A program made the translations under genes and the position numbers. A stretch of DNA of 64,000 nt from NCBI GenBank assembly GCA_963750715.1, contig CAVVRP010000001.1:44825-108824 (forward strand), given 5' to 3'. Under the pieces are notes generated by a model. It saw nothing but the letters and a program-made list of their open reading frames with translations, searched no databases and had not been told where the DNA came from. The DNA comes from JAGVSR01 sp963750715 (GTDB lineage Bacteria > Pseudomonadota > Alphaproteobacteria > Rhizobiales > Hyphomicrobiaceae). The first letter of the stretch is position 1; every line of letters starts with the position of its first letter. This document shows positions 54,849 through 63,061 of this stretch, piece after piece.

Positions 54849-55596
54849 TCGCCGCGCCCTCCCTGATGGCCGCCAGAACCGACTGCTCGCGCACGCGCCG
54901 GTGGACAAGGTAGGCCTTGACCATGCGCAGCGGCGTTTCCATGCGGCCGCCGTGGCCGGGCAGATAGAGTCGGTCGCGCCGGTCGAGCATGTTTTCGAGT
55001 GACGCCAGATAATCGACCATGCGGCCTTCGGGCGGGGCGACAACGGTGGTGTTCCAGCTCATGACATGATCGCCGGTGAACAGGACACGGCGGTCATCGA
55101 GAGCCAGGCACAGATGATCCGGCGCGTGCCCAGGCGTATGCAGGGCCTGCAACGTCCAGTCTTCCCCCGAAACGCAGTCCTCATGGGCCAGTCGCACATC
55201 TGGTTCGAAACCGTAGTCGATGAAGTCGGTGCCGGACGGGCTGTTGGTGCGCGATGACGGATGGGCGCCATCTCGGCCGAAGCCGTACGTGGCCGCACCC
55301 GTGATGTCCTTGACCGCATAGACGCCGTCGACGTGATCGCGATGGGCGTGCGTGATGAAAATGTGGGTGATGGGACGACCGGCGGCCGCTGTCATAATGG
55401 CCTCCCGGTGCGCTGGCATGTCCGGGCCCGGGTCGATCAAGGCGAGTTGATGGGTTCCGAGCAGGTAGGTATTGGTGCCCTTGAATGTGAACGGGCCGGG
55501 GTTCTTGGCCACCAGACGCACGATGCCGGGGCACATCGGAGCCGGCTCGCCATAGGCGAACTCCATGGTTGTCTTGAAGGCGATGCTTTCAGTCAT
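54688..55596 (-). CDS. Metallo-beta-lactamase-fold hydrolase
   Basis: 302 residues. The zinc motif HAHRDHVDG is near 80, with GHAPDHLCLALDDRRVLFTG later (third His) and YLPGHGGRMETPLRMV downstream. A C-terminal helical domain ends LVTCEGSPALDRRVFAV. This is the LACTB2/RNase Z-like group of the superfamily, active on thioesters, nucleic acids or lactones; which one is unclear. Its last 161 bases overlap the convergent DUF1499 gene. Confidence 0.9.
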   Translation of the reverse strand: MTESIAFKTTMEFAYGEPAPMCPGIVRLVAKNPGPFTFKGTNTYLLGTHQLALIDPGPDMPAHREAIMTAAAGRPITHIFITHAHRDHVDGVYAVKDITGAATYGFGRDGAHPSSRTNSPSGTDFIDYGFEPDVRLAHEDCVSGEDWTLQALHTPGHAPDHLCLALDDRRVLFTGDHVMSWNTTVVAPPEGRMVDYLASLENMLDRRDRLYLPGHGGRMETPLRMVKAYLVHRRVREQSVLAAIREGAATIPEVAAVVYRGLDARLNAAAELSVLAHVEHLAERGLVTCEGSPALDRRVFAV

Positions 55597-55737
55597 CCGT
55601 CTCGTCCGCCGTGGTAAGGGTCGCTTGATTTAGGCCCGGGAACGAAACTATTGCAGGCCGGATCGCGTAGCAGTCTACGGCCAGTTGGGCCGGATAGGAT
55701 AGTTTCCCGCCGTTGTCACACGAAGTGGAAGACAAGC

Positions 55738-55899
55738 ATGAAGGTTCTCGCCACGTCATTCACGATTGCGATCCTCGTAGCCTGCCTAGCCTGCCCTGCG
55801 GTGGCTGCGGGTCCGGGATCGTGCGGCAAGGGAAAGGTCTGGAATCCCGACCTGAACAAGTGCGTGAATAAACCGCGCGGTTCCGGCTCGGGGTGGTAA
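55738..55899 (+). CDS. Small secreted C-W-C protein
   Basis: 53 residues from ATG 55738. A signal peptide (ending AVAAG) leaves about 28 residues, PGSCGKGKVWNPDLNKCVNK then PRGSGSGW. Cysteines bracket a tryptophan in the same way as in the protein at 11746 (C...W....KC), suggesting a shared small disulfide-bonded fold. It lies next to tRNA-Pro. Function unknown. Confidence 0.65.
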   Translation: MKVLATSFTIAILVACLACPAVAAGPGSCGKGKVWNPDLNKCVNKPRGSGSGW

Positions 55900-55920
55900 T
55901 CCGGCGATCTAGGCGAGAAA

Positions 55921-55997
55921 TGGTCGGAGCGAGAGGATTCGAACCTCCGACCCCTTGCTCCCGAAGCAAGTGCGCTACCAGGCTGCGCTACGCTCCG
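55921..55997 (-). tRNA. tRNA-Pro (CGG)
   Basis: 77 bases with CCA encoded. Acceptor CGGAGCG pairs with CGCTCCG, the anticodon loop TTCGGGA holds CGG within stem CTTGC/GCAAG, and the T-arm is GGAGGTTCGAATCCTCT. Confidence 0.94.
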
Positions 55998-56202
55998 CCC
56001 GACCGTATCTATCCGAACTGAACCGGATCTCCGCCCTATATAGCCCCAGGCGAGGCCAAAGAGGAGGTGGCCTTATAGCGAGAGTGGCCGTGGCCCGCAA
56101 GCGATGATCGGCGTCTTGACGGTTGCGGCGCAATGGCGTCATTGATGACAACGGCGGCCCTCATTATGGTGCGCGTCGCGCCGGGCCGAAATGCCCCGCC
56201 GT

Positions 56203-56277
56203 TGGGGCGTAGCCAAGTGGTAAGGCAACGGATTTTGATTCCGTCATGCGGAGGTTCGAACCCTCCCGCCCCAGCCA
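56203..56277 (+). tRNA. tRNA-Gln (UUG)
   Basis: 75 bases with CCA encoded. Acceptor TGGGGCG pairs with CGCCCCA, the anticodon loop TTTTGAT holds TTG within stem ACGGA/TCCGT, and the T-arm is GGAGGTTCGAACCCTCC. It lies at the left edge of the accessory stretch that holds the sulfatase and transposase remnants. Confidence 0.95.
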
Positions 56278-56331
56278 ACCAGTCGCCGTCTCTGCCGGCA
56301 TTTGCGGCTTGGCAACGACAAGGGCGCAAAA

Positions 56332-56348
56332 GCCCCGTATTGCGGGGC
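56332..56348 (+). terminator. Intrinsic terminator after tRNA-Gln
   Basis: Stem GCCCCG / CGGGGC with a 5-base loop, preceded by AAAA and followed by CTTTC. It lies 55 bases past the tRNA. Confidence 0.7.
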
Positions 56349-56526
56349 CTTTCGATCTTGCTAGTTCCCAGACGTCCATCAGAGAAGGCCGACAGAGAGA
56401 ACTTGGGCGGTCCCGGTCCTCGAACTCTCTGATCGGCAATTTTCCGGTTGGCAGATTAGCCCGAGAACCCAAGCTGCTGGCGCTGAGCGGACCAATTGAG
56501 GGCGAGGTGCTGCTGGGGCATTAACA

Positions 56527-56646
56527 ATGGATTTGGGCGGGGGTCTCTTGCGAATGGTTTTTTTGTTATTTGCACTCGGCGCAGCGGCTGCGATGTTTGC
56601 AGTGATGGAGTACGGCCGACGATTGGGTGTGCGTCGGCCATCTTAA
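56527..56646 (+). CDS. Possible 39-residue single-helix membrane protein
   Basis: ATG 56527 (or 56554 after GGGGG) encodes one hydrophobic helix, MVFLLFALGAAAAMFAVMEY, and a basic tail GRRLGVRRPS ending at TAA. The positive charges after the helix fit inner-membrane insertion. There is no strong ribosome site for the first ATG. The rest of 56349-56948 shows no gene apart from the inverted repeat at 56790. Confidence 0.35.
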   Translation: MDLGGGLLRMVFLLFALGAAAAMFAVMEYGRRLGVRRPS

Positions 56647-56789
56647 GACGGAAGTAACGCGATGTCGGGGTTGCAATGAGTGGGTCATCGTGGCGATGCA
56701 GCACACGGCGAAGTGAGAAATCAAAGATCGTCAAGCAGTGCACGCTGCTTGACTGCGGCCAGTGTCTCCTGCCCGGATACCCTGTTATG

Positions 56790-56811
56790 TAACTTGGGCG
56801 TCACCAAGTTA
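56790..56811. promoter_or_regulatory. Perfect 8-bp inverted repeat upstream of the arylsulfatase
   Basis: TAACTTGG and CCAAGTTA separated by 6 bases, 138 bases before the sulfatase start. The 22-bp symmetric site is typical of LysR-, TetR- or GntR-type operators, but no regulator gene is in the neighbourhood. Confidence 0.5.
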
Positions 56812-56948
56812 GTCTCGATCCTTTGATTGACACACAATGCTAGACACGGCGATCATCAGAGTACTGTAGCAATCCACACGAGCCGTCAAAACGGCCGGGA
56901 AACCCCAAGAAAATGCGAGTGTGACAGTTCTAGAACTGGGAGTTTATC

Positions 56949-58613
56949 ATGATGTCTTTATTGCAAAAAGTCAGAGCCTTGACGCCACTGGCACTGGTTG
57001 CCAGTTTGACGTCAGTGCCGTTGCTGACGCCGGCTGCGCTGGCGCAAACAACTAAGCCGAACATCCTGTTCATCGTCTCCGACGACACGGGCTACGGCGA
57101 TCTCGGCCCCTATGGCGGTGGCGAAGGCCGCGGAATGCCGACGCCGAATATCGACCGGATGGCGAACGACGGCATAACCTTTTTTTCCTTCTACGCCCAG
57201 CCGAGCTGCACACCCGGCCGCGCGGCCATGCAGACCGGGCGCATTCCGAACCGTAGCGGCATGACCACGGTCGCCTTCCAGGGCCAGGGTGGCGGATTGC
57301 CAGCGGCTGAGTGGACGCTGGCCTCAGTGTTGAAGACCGGGGGCTATCAAACATATTTCACCGGCAAGTGGCATCTCGGCGAGGCCGACTACGCGCTCCC
57401 CAACGCGCAGGGCTACGACGAGATGAAATACGTCGGCCTCTATCACCTCAACGCCTACACCTATGCCGACCCGACCTGGTTCCCCGATATGGACCCGGAA
57501 CTGCGGGCCATGTTTCAGAAGGTGACCAAGGGCGCCTTGTCCGGAAAGGCAGGGGGCCCGGTGACAGAGGATTTCAAGATCAACGGCCAGTACGTCGACA
57601 CACCGGAGAAGGGCGTCGTCGGCATTCCATTCTTCGACGGCTACGTCGAGAAGGCGGCCTTGGAATTCCTCGATAAGGCGGCCTCGTCTCCCGACAAACC
57701 CTTCTTCATCAACGTCAATTTCATGAAGGTGCATCAGCCGAACATGCCTGCCCCTGAGTTCCAGCTCAAGTCGATGTCCAAATCGAAATATGCCAACTCG
57801 GTCGTTGAACTCGACACGCGGATCGGACGGATCATGGATAAGCTCCGTGCGCTAGGCCTGGATAAGAACACCCTCGTCGTCTACACGACCGACAACGGCG
57901 CTTGGCAGGACGTCTATCCGGACGCCGGCTATACCCCGTTTCGCGGCACCAAAGGCACCGTACGCGAGGGTGGCAACCGCGTTCCCGCTATCGCCATCTG
58001 GCCGGGCAAGACTAAGCCGGGATCGAAGAACCACGACATCGTCGGTGGCCTTGACCTTATGGCGACTTTCGCAGCCGTCGGCGGCGTAAAGCTGCCGGAG
58101 AAGGATCGTGAGGGCCAGCCGATCATCTTTGACAGCTACGACATGTCGCCGATCCTGCTTGGCTCCGGCAAGTCGCAGCGGAAGAATTGGTTCTACTTCA
58201 CCGAGAACGAGTTGTCGCCCGGCGCGGCACGTGTCGGAAACTATAAGGCTCTGTTCAACCTGCGCGGCGATAACGGCCAGCCGACCGGTGGGCTCGCGGT
58301 TGACTCCAACCTGGGATGGAAGGGCCCCGAGAAATACGTCGCCACCGTGCCGCAGGTGTTCGACCTCTGGGCCGACCCGCAGGAGCGTTATGACCTGTTC
58401 ATGAACAATTTTACCGAGAGAACCTGGACGATGGTGACGATCAGTGATGCGATCACGGAACTCATGAAGACCTACGTGCAATACCCGCCGCGCAAGCTGC
58501 AGAGCGAGACGTACACGGGTCCGATCACGATTACGAACTATCAGAGGTTCCAGTGGGTTCGGGACCAGCTCTCGAAGGAGGGCGTCAATCTCTCGCTGCC
58601 GACGGGCAACTAG
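56949..58613 (+). CDS. Periplasmic arylsulfatase
   Basis: 554 residues (or start at 56952). A signal peptide (ending AALAQ) is followed by the metal-binding FIVSDDTGYGDLGPYGG at 42-57. The Cys-type maturation motif CTPGR is at 87-91, where Cys 87 becomes formylglycine, and HLGE-type GKWHLGEADY is near 140. It hydrolyses sulfate esters in the periplasm and needs a formylglycine-generating enzyme or anaerobic maturase encoded elsewhere. It heads a short plus-strand group with a secreted HAD phosphatase. The codons and context suggest a horizontally gained stretch. Confidence 0.93.
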   Translation: MMSLLQKVRALTPLALVASLTSVPLLTPAALAQTTKPNILFIVSDDTGYGDLGPYGGGEGRGMPTPNIDRMANDGITFFSFYAQPSCTPGRAAMQTGRIPNRSGMTTVAFQGQGGGLPAAEWTLASVLKTGGYQTYFTGKWHLGEADYALPNAQGYDEMKYVGLYHLNAYTYADPTWFPDMDPELRAMFQKVTKGALSGKAGGPVTEDFKINGQYVDTPEKGVVGIPFFDGYVEKAALEFLDKAASSPDKPFFINVNFMKVHQPNMPAPEFQLKSMSKSKYANSVVELDTRIGRIMDKLRALGLDKNTLVVYTTDNGAWQDVYPDAGYTPFRGTKGTVREGGNRVPAIAIWPGKTKPGSKNHDIVGGLDLMATFAAVGGVKLPEKDREGQPIIFDSYDMSPILLGSGKSQRKNWFYFTENELSPGAARVGNYKALFNLRGDNGQPTGGLAVDSNLGWKGPEKYVATVPQVFDLWADPQERYDLFMNNFTERTWTMVTISDAITELMKTYVQYPPRKLQSETYTGPITITNYQRFQWVRDQLSKEGVNLSLPTGN

Positions 58614-58692
58614 TCTGCCCTTTGGCGGTCCCGGTTCAGACCGGGTCCGCTTCCTCTACGGCGAAACGTCCTTATTTCCGGTTAGGATCATC

Positions 58693-59682
58693 ATGAAACG
58701 CTTGCTTGTGAAGTCCCTGTTCTTTCTGCTTGCGCTCACAAGCGCTGCCTTCGCAGCCGACCCGCTGCCATCCTGGAACGACACCGCGACGAAGAAGGCC
58801 ATCGTCGCTTTCGTCGAGCAAGTGACTAAGGAAGGCTCGCCGACCTTCATCCCGGTCGCGGAGCGCATCGCGACGTTTGACAATGACGGTACCCTTTGGG
58901 GCGAGCAACCGATGTACGTTCAGCTTGCCTTCGTGCTCGACCGCGTAAAGGAACTTGCGCCGCTGCATCCTGAGTGGACCAGTACGGAGCCATTTGCCTC
59001 GCTTCTCAAGGGCGACGTCAAGAGTGCTCTCGCCGGCGGCGAGCGGGCCATGCTGGAAATGGTCATGGCCACGCACGCGGGTATGACGACAGATGAGTTC
59101 AGCCAAATTGTTAGTCAGTGGCTGTCGACCGCCAAACATCCCAAGACCAAGCGGCCATACACGGAGATGGTGTATCAACCCATGCTTGAACTGCTTGCCT
59201 ACTTGAGGGCGAATGGCTTCAAGACTTTTATCGTCTCTGGCGGCGGCATCGAGTTCATGCGCCCGTGGTCAGAACGGGTCTACGGCGTTTCCCCCGAACA
59301 GGTCGTGGGCTCCTCCATCAAGACGAAGTTCGAGATGCGCGATGGCCGGCCCACACTGTTCCGACTGCCGGAAGTCAATTTCATCGACGACAAGGCGGGC
59401 AAACCGGTCGGTATCAACGCGCATATTGGCCGTCGCCCGATCGCAGCCTTCGGCAATTCCGATGGTGACCTTGAGATGCTGCAGTGGACGACGATGGCCG
59501 GAGACGCTGCGCGCTTTGGCCTGATCGTCCACCATACCGACGCGGAGCGGGAATACGCCTATGATCGACAGTCGTCCTTCGGCCATCTCGATAAGGCCCT
59601 CGACGCGGCTGCGTTGAACAAGTGGACGGTCGTCGACATGAAGAACGACTGGAAAATCATCTACCCATTCGAGAAGAAATAA
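58693..59682 (+). CDS. Secreted HAD-family phosphatase
   Basis: 329 residues with a signal peptide (ending SAAFAA), so a periplasmic HAD protein. Motif I FDNDGTLWG has D63 and D65, motif II IVSGGGIEF is near 180, and motif III FGNSDGDLEML near 255. It belongs to the phosphoserine-phosphatase-like branch that includes proteins often found next to sulfatases. The substrate is unknown. It begins 79 bases after the sulfatase; a small stem CCCGGT-TCAG-ACCGGG (58630-58645) sits between them. Confidence 0.9.
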   Translation: MKRLLVKSLFFLLALTSAAFAADPLPSWNDTATKKAIVAFVEQVTKEGSPTFIPVAERIATFDNDGTLWGEQPMYVQLAFVLDRVKELAPLHPEWTSTEPFASLLKGDVKSALAGGERAMLEMVMATHAGMTTDEFSQIVSQWLSTAKHPKTKRPYTEMVYQPMLELLAYLRANGFKTFIVSGGGIEFMRPWSERVYGVSPEQVVGSSIKTKFEMRDGRPTLFRLPEVNFIDDKAGKPVGINAHIGRRPIAAFGNSDGDLEMLQWTTMAGDAARFGLIVHHTDAEREYAYDRQSSFGHLDKALDAAALNKWTVVDMKNDWKIIYPFEKK

Positions 59683-59856
59683 GAAGGGGCGCGTCGCACC
59701 GTCGCCGATCTGGCGCTTCCACTACTGGCAGGAGCAGCCTGCCTACTCGGGCCGTCCTGACGTCTGCTCGTGATGCTGTGGACGACTCCTTCGACCGGCG
59801 CGAGAGCGCCAAGAAAGTGGTTGCCGATGAGGTGACCACATTCGGAGGAGACACAG
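59683..59856. other. Intergenic stretch before the transposase remnant
   Basis: No gene. It is part of an area (59683-60672) where every frame is broken, consistent with decayed insertions. Confidence 0.5.
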
Positions 59857-59931
59857 ATGCAGGGTGTCGGTCCTGCACTTGCAACTGCACTGGTCGCGAG
59901 GGTTGCCGATCCGAAAGCGTTCCGATCGGGT
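59857..59931 (+). mobile_element. IS110-family transposase fragment
   Basis: A 25-residue stretch, MQGVGPALATALVARVADP then KAFRSG, is the conserved start of the transposase_20 region of IS110/IS1111 elements (usual form: PGVGP.tA.alvA.vgDp..FrsG). The following residues are unrelated and a stop comes soon after. Only this scrap of the element remains. Confidence 0.6.
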
Positions 59932-60261
59932 TTATTGATCTGCATCTCGAGTGCGGCACGAGCGTGCCGCACATCGAGGCATACCGCGTCAAGACCCTAG
60001 CTGCGCAGCTCATGCACGAGCCATGGCGTCATGGGGCCAGTCTCGACGCCGATGCGTGACTTGGTGCCAGTGTGGCGACGTATAGTGTGCTCGATGTCAT
60101 CCGGTAATGAACGGCACTGCCCCCGCCAAAGCCTGCGATCGTCTTACTCAACAACGAGATCGCCGTCATACGTGCGCTACGCGTGGCATGCGCGCACCGG
60201 CCGTGTCGCGCCACCCAGCTTTCGCGTTGGCTCGATGCCCAACTGAAGTCGCTCTACGGAA

Positions 60262-60545
60262 GTGTTCCGCGTCGTCGCGGCGGCCAGCGGTGATCCCGTC
60301 AACGGGCTGCGCAGCTTCCACCGCAAGCACGCCCAGTTCGAGCACCTCACATTGACCTACCTCGAGGAGCGTGGCGATACCGAGCGCAAACCGCTGCCCA
60401 CCTGCGCAAGAACACGCCGATGCTCCTCTGGTTCCAGCAATACTAGCGTATCAAATGCCCCTCAGCGCCAAGTCAGACGCACGCGAGTGCTTTCCGCGCC
60501 TTGCAGGACAAGCGCCCGTCAGCGCCATGCGGACCAGTTGAGTTG
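60262..60545 (+). pseudogene. Decayed coding sequence of unknown family
   Basis: From GTG 60262, one frame gives FRVVAAASGDPVNGLRSFHR then HAQFEHLTLTYLEERGDTER; a shift is needed to read HLRKNTPMLLWFQQY, closed by TAG. A further frame gives MPLSAKSDARECF. The pieces are protein-like and collinear, so this is a gene with at least one frameshift and a stop. I cannot name the family. The bases 59932-60261 hold no clear gene. Confidence 0.4.
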
Positions 60546-60672
60546 ACCTCATCAGTGGGGAGCTATCGGCTCCCTGATGATCCGGACAGTTGTCGCTTGG
60601 TTTCAGAGGATCGAATCAGTCTCACATGCTAGCAATGTCACGGCATTAAATGGAAACGGGAGAACTAATCTC

Positions 60673-61353
60673 ATGAAGAAGGCCCTAGCCGAGTTTATCG
60701 GAACAATGACCTTGGTGCTGTTGGGTTGCGGGGCTGCAGTTATCGCAGGCACGCAGGTCGGTGTGCTCGGCATTGCTGTGGCCTTTGGCCTCGCATTGAT
60801 CGCCATGGCCTACGGAATTGGCCCGGTTTCCGGGTGTCACATCAACCCCGCCGTGAGCCTCGGTGTACTCGTGGCCGGACGCATGAGCGTCGGTGATTTC
60901 ATTCAGTACGTCATTGCACAATGTCTCGGCGCCATTGCGGGCGCGTTCATCCTCTACATGATCGCGTCAGGAAAACTGGCGGGCTATGACGTCGCCAGGC
61001 TCGGTCAGAATGGATGGGGTGCGGGATATCTCGGAGAATACGGTTTTGGCGCTGCGTTCACGTTTGAGGTGGTCGCGACGTTCTTGTTCCTCGTCGTGAT
61101 CCTAGGTTCAACCCAGGCAAGCGCCCCTGGCGCCATGGCGGGATTGGCCATTGGTTTGGCGCTGATCGCGATCAACATCTTTGGCATTCAGATCACCGGT
61201 GCGTCCGTCAACCCTGCGCGCAGCCTCGGTCCGGCGCTATTCGTGGGCGGAAAGGCCATGGCACAGTTGTGGCTATTTATCGTGGCGCCTTGCCTGGGTG
61301 CTGCGGCAGCAGGACTCTTGTTCAAGTCAGGCCTTCTGAGCGCTGACACATAG
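60673..61353 (+). CDS. aqpZ: Aquaporin (AqpZ-like water channel)
   Basis: 226 residues from ATG 60673 (GGAGA upstream; earlier in-frame codons are leader). Six membrane helices; the two half-helix NPA motifs are CHINPAVSLG (NPA at 58-60) and GASVNPARSLGPA (near 180). Absence of a glycerol-type Asp after the second motif favours a water channel over GlpF. It serves osmotic adjustment at the inner membrane. It is flanked by transposase scraps. Confidence 0.93.
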   Translation: MKKALAEFIGTMTLVLLGCGAAVIAGTQVGVLGIAVAFGLALIAMAYGIGPVSGCHINPAVSLGVLVAGRMSVGDFIQYVIAQCLGAIAGAFILYMIASGKLAGYDVARLGQNGWGAGYLGEYGFGAAFTFEVVATFLFLVVILGSTQASAPGAMAGLAIGLALIAINIFGIQITGASVNPARSLGPALFVGGKAMAQLWLFIVAPCLGAAAAGLLFKSGLLSADT

Positions 61354-61371
61354 AGCATTTGTTCGCGACGG

Positions 61372-61391
61372 GCCCAAACGTTTGGGCGTAT
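61372..61391 (+). terminator. Palindromic terminator-like element after aqpZ
   Basis: GCCCAAA-CG-TTTGGGC perfect palindrome followed by GTATTTT, 20 bases past the aqpZ stop. Confidence 0.55.
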
Positions 61392-61421
61392 TTTCATCGG
61401 TAATCTTGCGAGAATGGAAGC

Positions 61422-61445
61422 GCGATCCGCAAAATAACGGATCGC
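61422..61445 (+). terminator. Second terminator-like hairpin after aqpZ
   Basis: Stem GCGATCCG / CGGATCGC with an 8-base loop, followed by ACTTCTTTC. Confidence 0.55.
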
Positions 61446-61859
61446 ACTTCTTTCACGTGGGGATGGTGGGAGGAAGGAGTGGCAACTGTTGGCCATCGCG
61501 TTGTCCCCTTAACGTCCGCTTTCGGGCTGTAGTGGATCGATGTCCGGCATGCGCAATGGGACCTACCCCACCGCTACCCGGGGAAGCGAATGACGGGCCT
61601 AGGTGTGCAGATCCGGTTGCGCCAATGCCGGTGAAGCTTTCTCTTGGTCGGAGTGACGCAACCGGATCATTGAGCATGGCGCTTTTTATTCGAGGTCTGC
61701 TCTAGGAGTGCAGCGGTAGGCGGGAGAACGAAGCAGGGTGGGGGATTTGGCCCGTAGCAGCTATTCCACGTATTGCGCCAGGTAGTCAGTTCACAGGCCT
61801 GGAGCAGTCGTCGTTGTTACGGTGTCTTCTGTCTCTAACCAAAGCGGACAAGGATAACC
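61446..61859. other. Gene-free stretch after aqpZ
   Basis: No ORF with a start site or domain. It lies between two transposase scraps and is probably debris of earlier insertions. Confidence 0.45.
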
Positions 61860-61904
61860 CCTCGGCAGGATCGCGATGATCTGATCGTCCGAAAACCTGC
61901 TCTT
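61860..61904 (-). mobile_element. IS3-family OrfA transposase scrap
   Basis: Minus strand KSRFSDDQIIAILPR matches the start of IS3-type OrfA (usual form: KkSRFSeEQIIgIL.E). The frame decays right after it (GYPCPLW...). No OrfB and no terminal repeats are seen. Confidence 0.5.
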
Positions 61905-61990
61905 ACGCGCCGTCTCCTATCCGGGATGCCGGACTCTAGCCTCGGGGATCAAAAGCAGGTCAGTTTGGATGATGGATGTTGAAGCAAGAA

Positions 61991-62019
61991 GGGCCCCCGC
62001 CGTTACCGGCAAGGGGCCC
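61991..62019. repeat. Strong GC-rich hairpin
   Basis: GGGCCCC...GGGGCCC arms with an inner GCC/GGC pair and a GTTACC loop. It is not followed by a T-run. It could be a relic end of a mobile element or an RNA structure. The rest of 61905-62337 holds no gene. Confidence 0.5.
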
Positions 62020-62337
62020 CATGCTCGTCGAGCGCCCTCTGGACCAACCCCGCTTGCCAGTCCGCTCAGACGATGTCTTGAGGATTCCCCGTTGCCACTC
62101 TTGCGTCGAGTCAATTGCCCAACAGGCAGTGTAATGTGTCGTGATCTGTGGTTAGTTTGTCACATATCCAGGCAGTGCACCCAGTGCTGCGCATGGGCCA
62201 ACCGAGAGGCGGATTCAGGAAGATTCAAAGCTCGATGGCCGTCAGACTGACCCGCAAAGAGCCAGAAATAATATTGACGTCAGGGTTCTCAAGGCACATC
62301 GTTTCAGTCAACTCGGTCGCGCGATAACGTCCGGATC

Positions 62338-62571
62338 ATGGGCGCCTTTCTAAAGATCTTCATCATCATGGTTCTGGCTCTTGCCTTCATCGGCTGGCTC
62401 GCAGACCGCCGGCAGGCTGCGAACAAGCGCGATGTTACGCCTGGACTTTCGTTTCTGCCCGGTGACATCAAATACGAGAGCCCAAACGGAAACGTCCGTG
62501 TCTATTTCCCTATCACGACGTCGATCGTCCTCTCGTTAATGTTGACCCTGTTTCTCCGCTTCTTCGGCTGA
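62338..62571 (+). CDS. DUF2905 small membrane protein
   Basis: 77 residues with two membrane helices: FLKIFIIMVLALAFIGWLAD and TTSIVLSLMLTLFLRFFG. Between them lies the DUF2905 hallmark LPGDIKYESPNGNVRVYFPI. The family is widespread and uncharacterised. It is followed by a truncated DUF937-type gene. Confidence 0.85.
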   Translation: MGAFLKIFIIMVLALAFIGWLADRRQAANKRDVTPGLSFLPGDIKYESPNGNVRVYFPITTSIVLSLMLTLFLRFFG

Positions 62572-62638
62572 TTGCATGCGGCTCTGTCCGCTGTGTTTAG
62601 CCGAAAGCGAACTGATCAGCCTGTAAGGAGTATGAACG

Positions 62639-62698
62639 ATGGCTAACCTGTACGAGATCCTGGCTAGTGCGCAGGGTGGGACAGCGCACGATAACTAG
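62639..62698 (+). pseudogene. Truncated DUF937-type gene (19 residues left)
   Basis: AAGGAG nine bases before ATG 62639 drives MANLYEILASAQGGTAHDN, the typical N-terminus of DUF937 proteins (MxNLxDLLxxAQGG...), then TAG. The rest of the domain is absent, so the gene was cut shortly after its start, next to the junction with the damaged L,D-transpeptidase region. Confidence 0.6.
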
Positions 62699-62964
62699 TC
62701 AGAAGATAGACTTTGCTCGTGCCTCAACATGCCCACCACCCCGGCGAACGGCCCCTGGCTAGAAGCCAAAATTGCGCCTGAAGATGTCGTCTGCCGTCGT
62801 AGTCTCGCGGCGAGTTCCCGGGAGGGAAAGTTGAGCCTCCAGTCCCCGGACCAGCGCCCAGGCCGAACATCTCTCCCCACCCAGCTTTCGGATTCCGGCG
62901 TAGGTACGGCCGACCTCCCGAGTTCAGTCCACCGGACAAGCTCGACGGGGGCCAAATGATCTTT
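62699..62964. other. Gap at a probable deletion junction
   Basis: No gene recognised. It lies between two truncated genes (DUF937-type and L,D-transpeptidase), so it may mark a recombination or deletion scar. Confidence 0.4.
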
Positions 62965-63061
62965 TCATATGTCGATTACGTCCCATTTTCCGTCGAGAGC
63001 TAGCTCGAGGCGCCGCGTATGGCCATAAACGTCACGTGCGCTCTGGATTTTACCGTCGTCA
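62965..63061 (-). pseudogene. C-terminal fragment of a PepSY-like protein
   Basis: Minus strand, without a start codon: VDDDGKIQSARDVYGHTRRL then ELALDGKWDVIDI and TGA at 62965-62967. The pattern of alternating charged and hydrophobic residues ending in Asp-Ile recalls PepSY-type periplasmic domains, but the match is loose. It directly abuts the broken end of the transpeptidase gene in a different frame. Confidence 0.3.
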
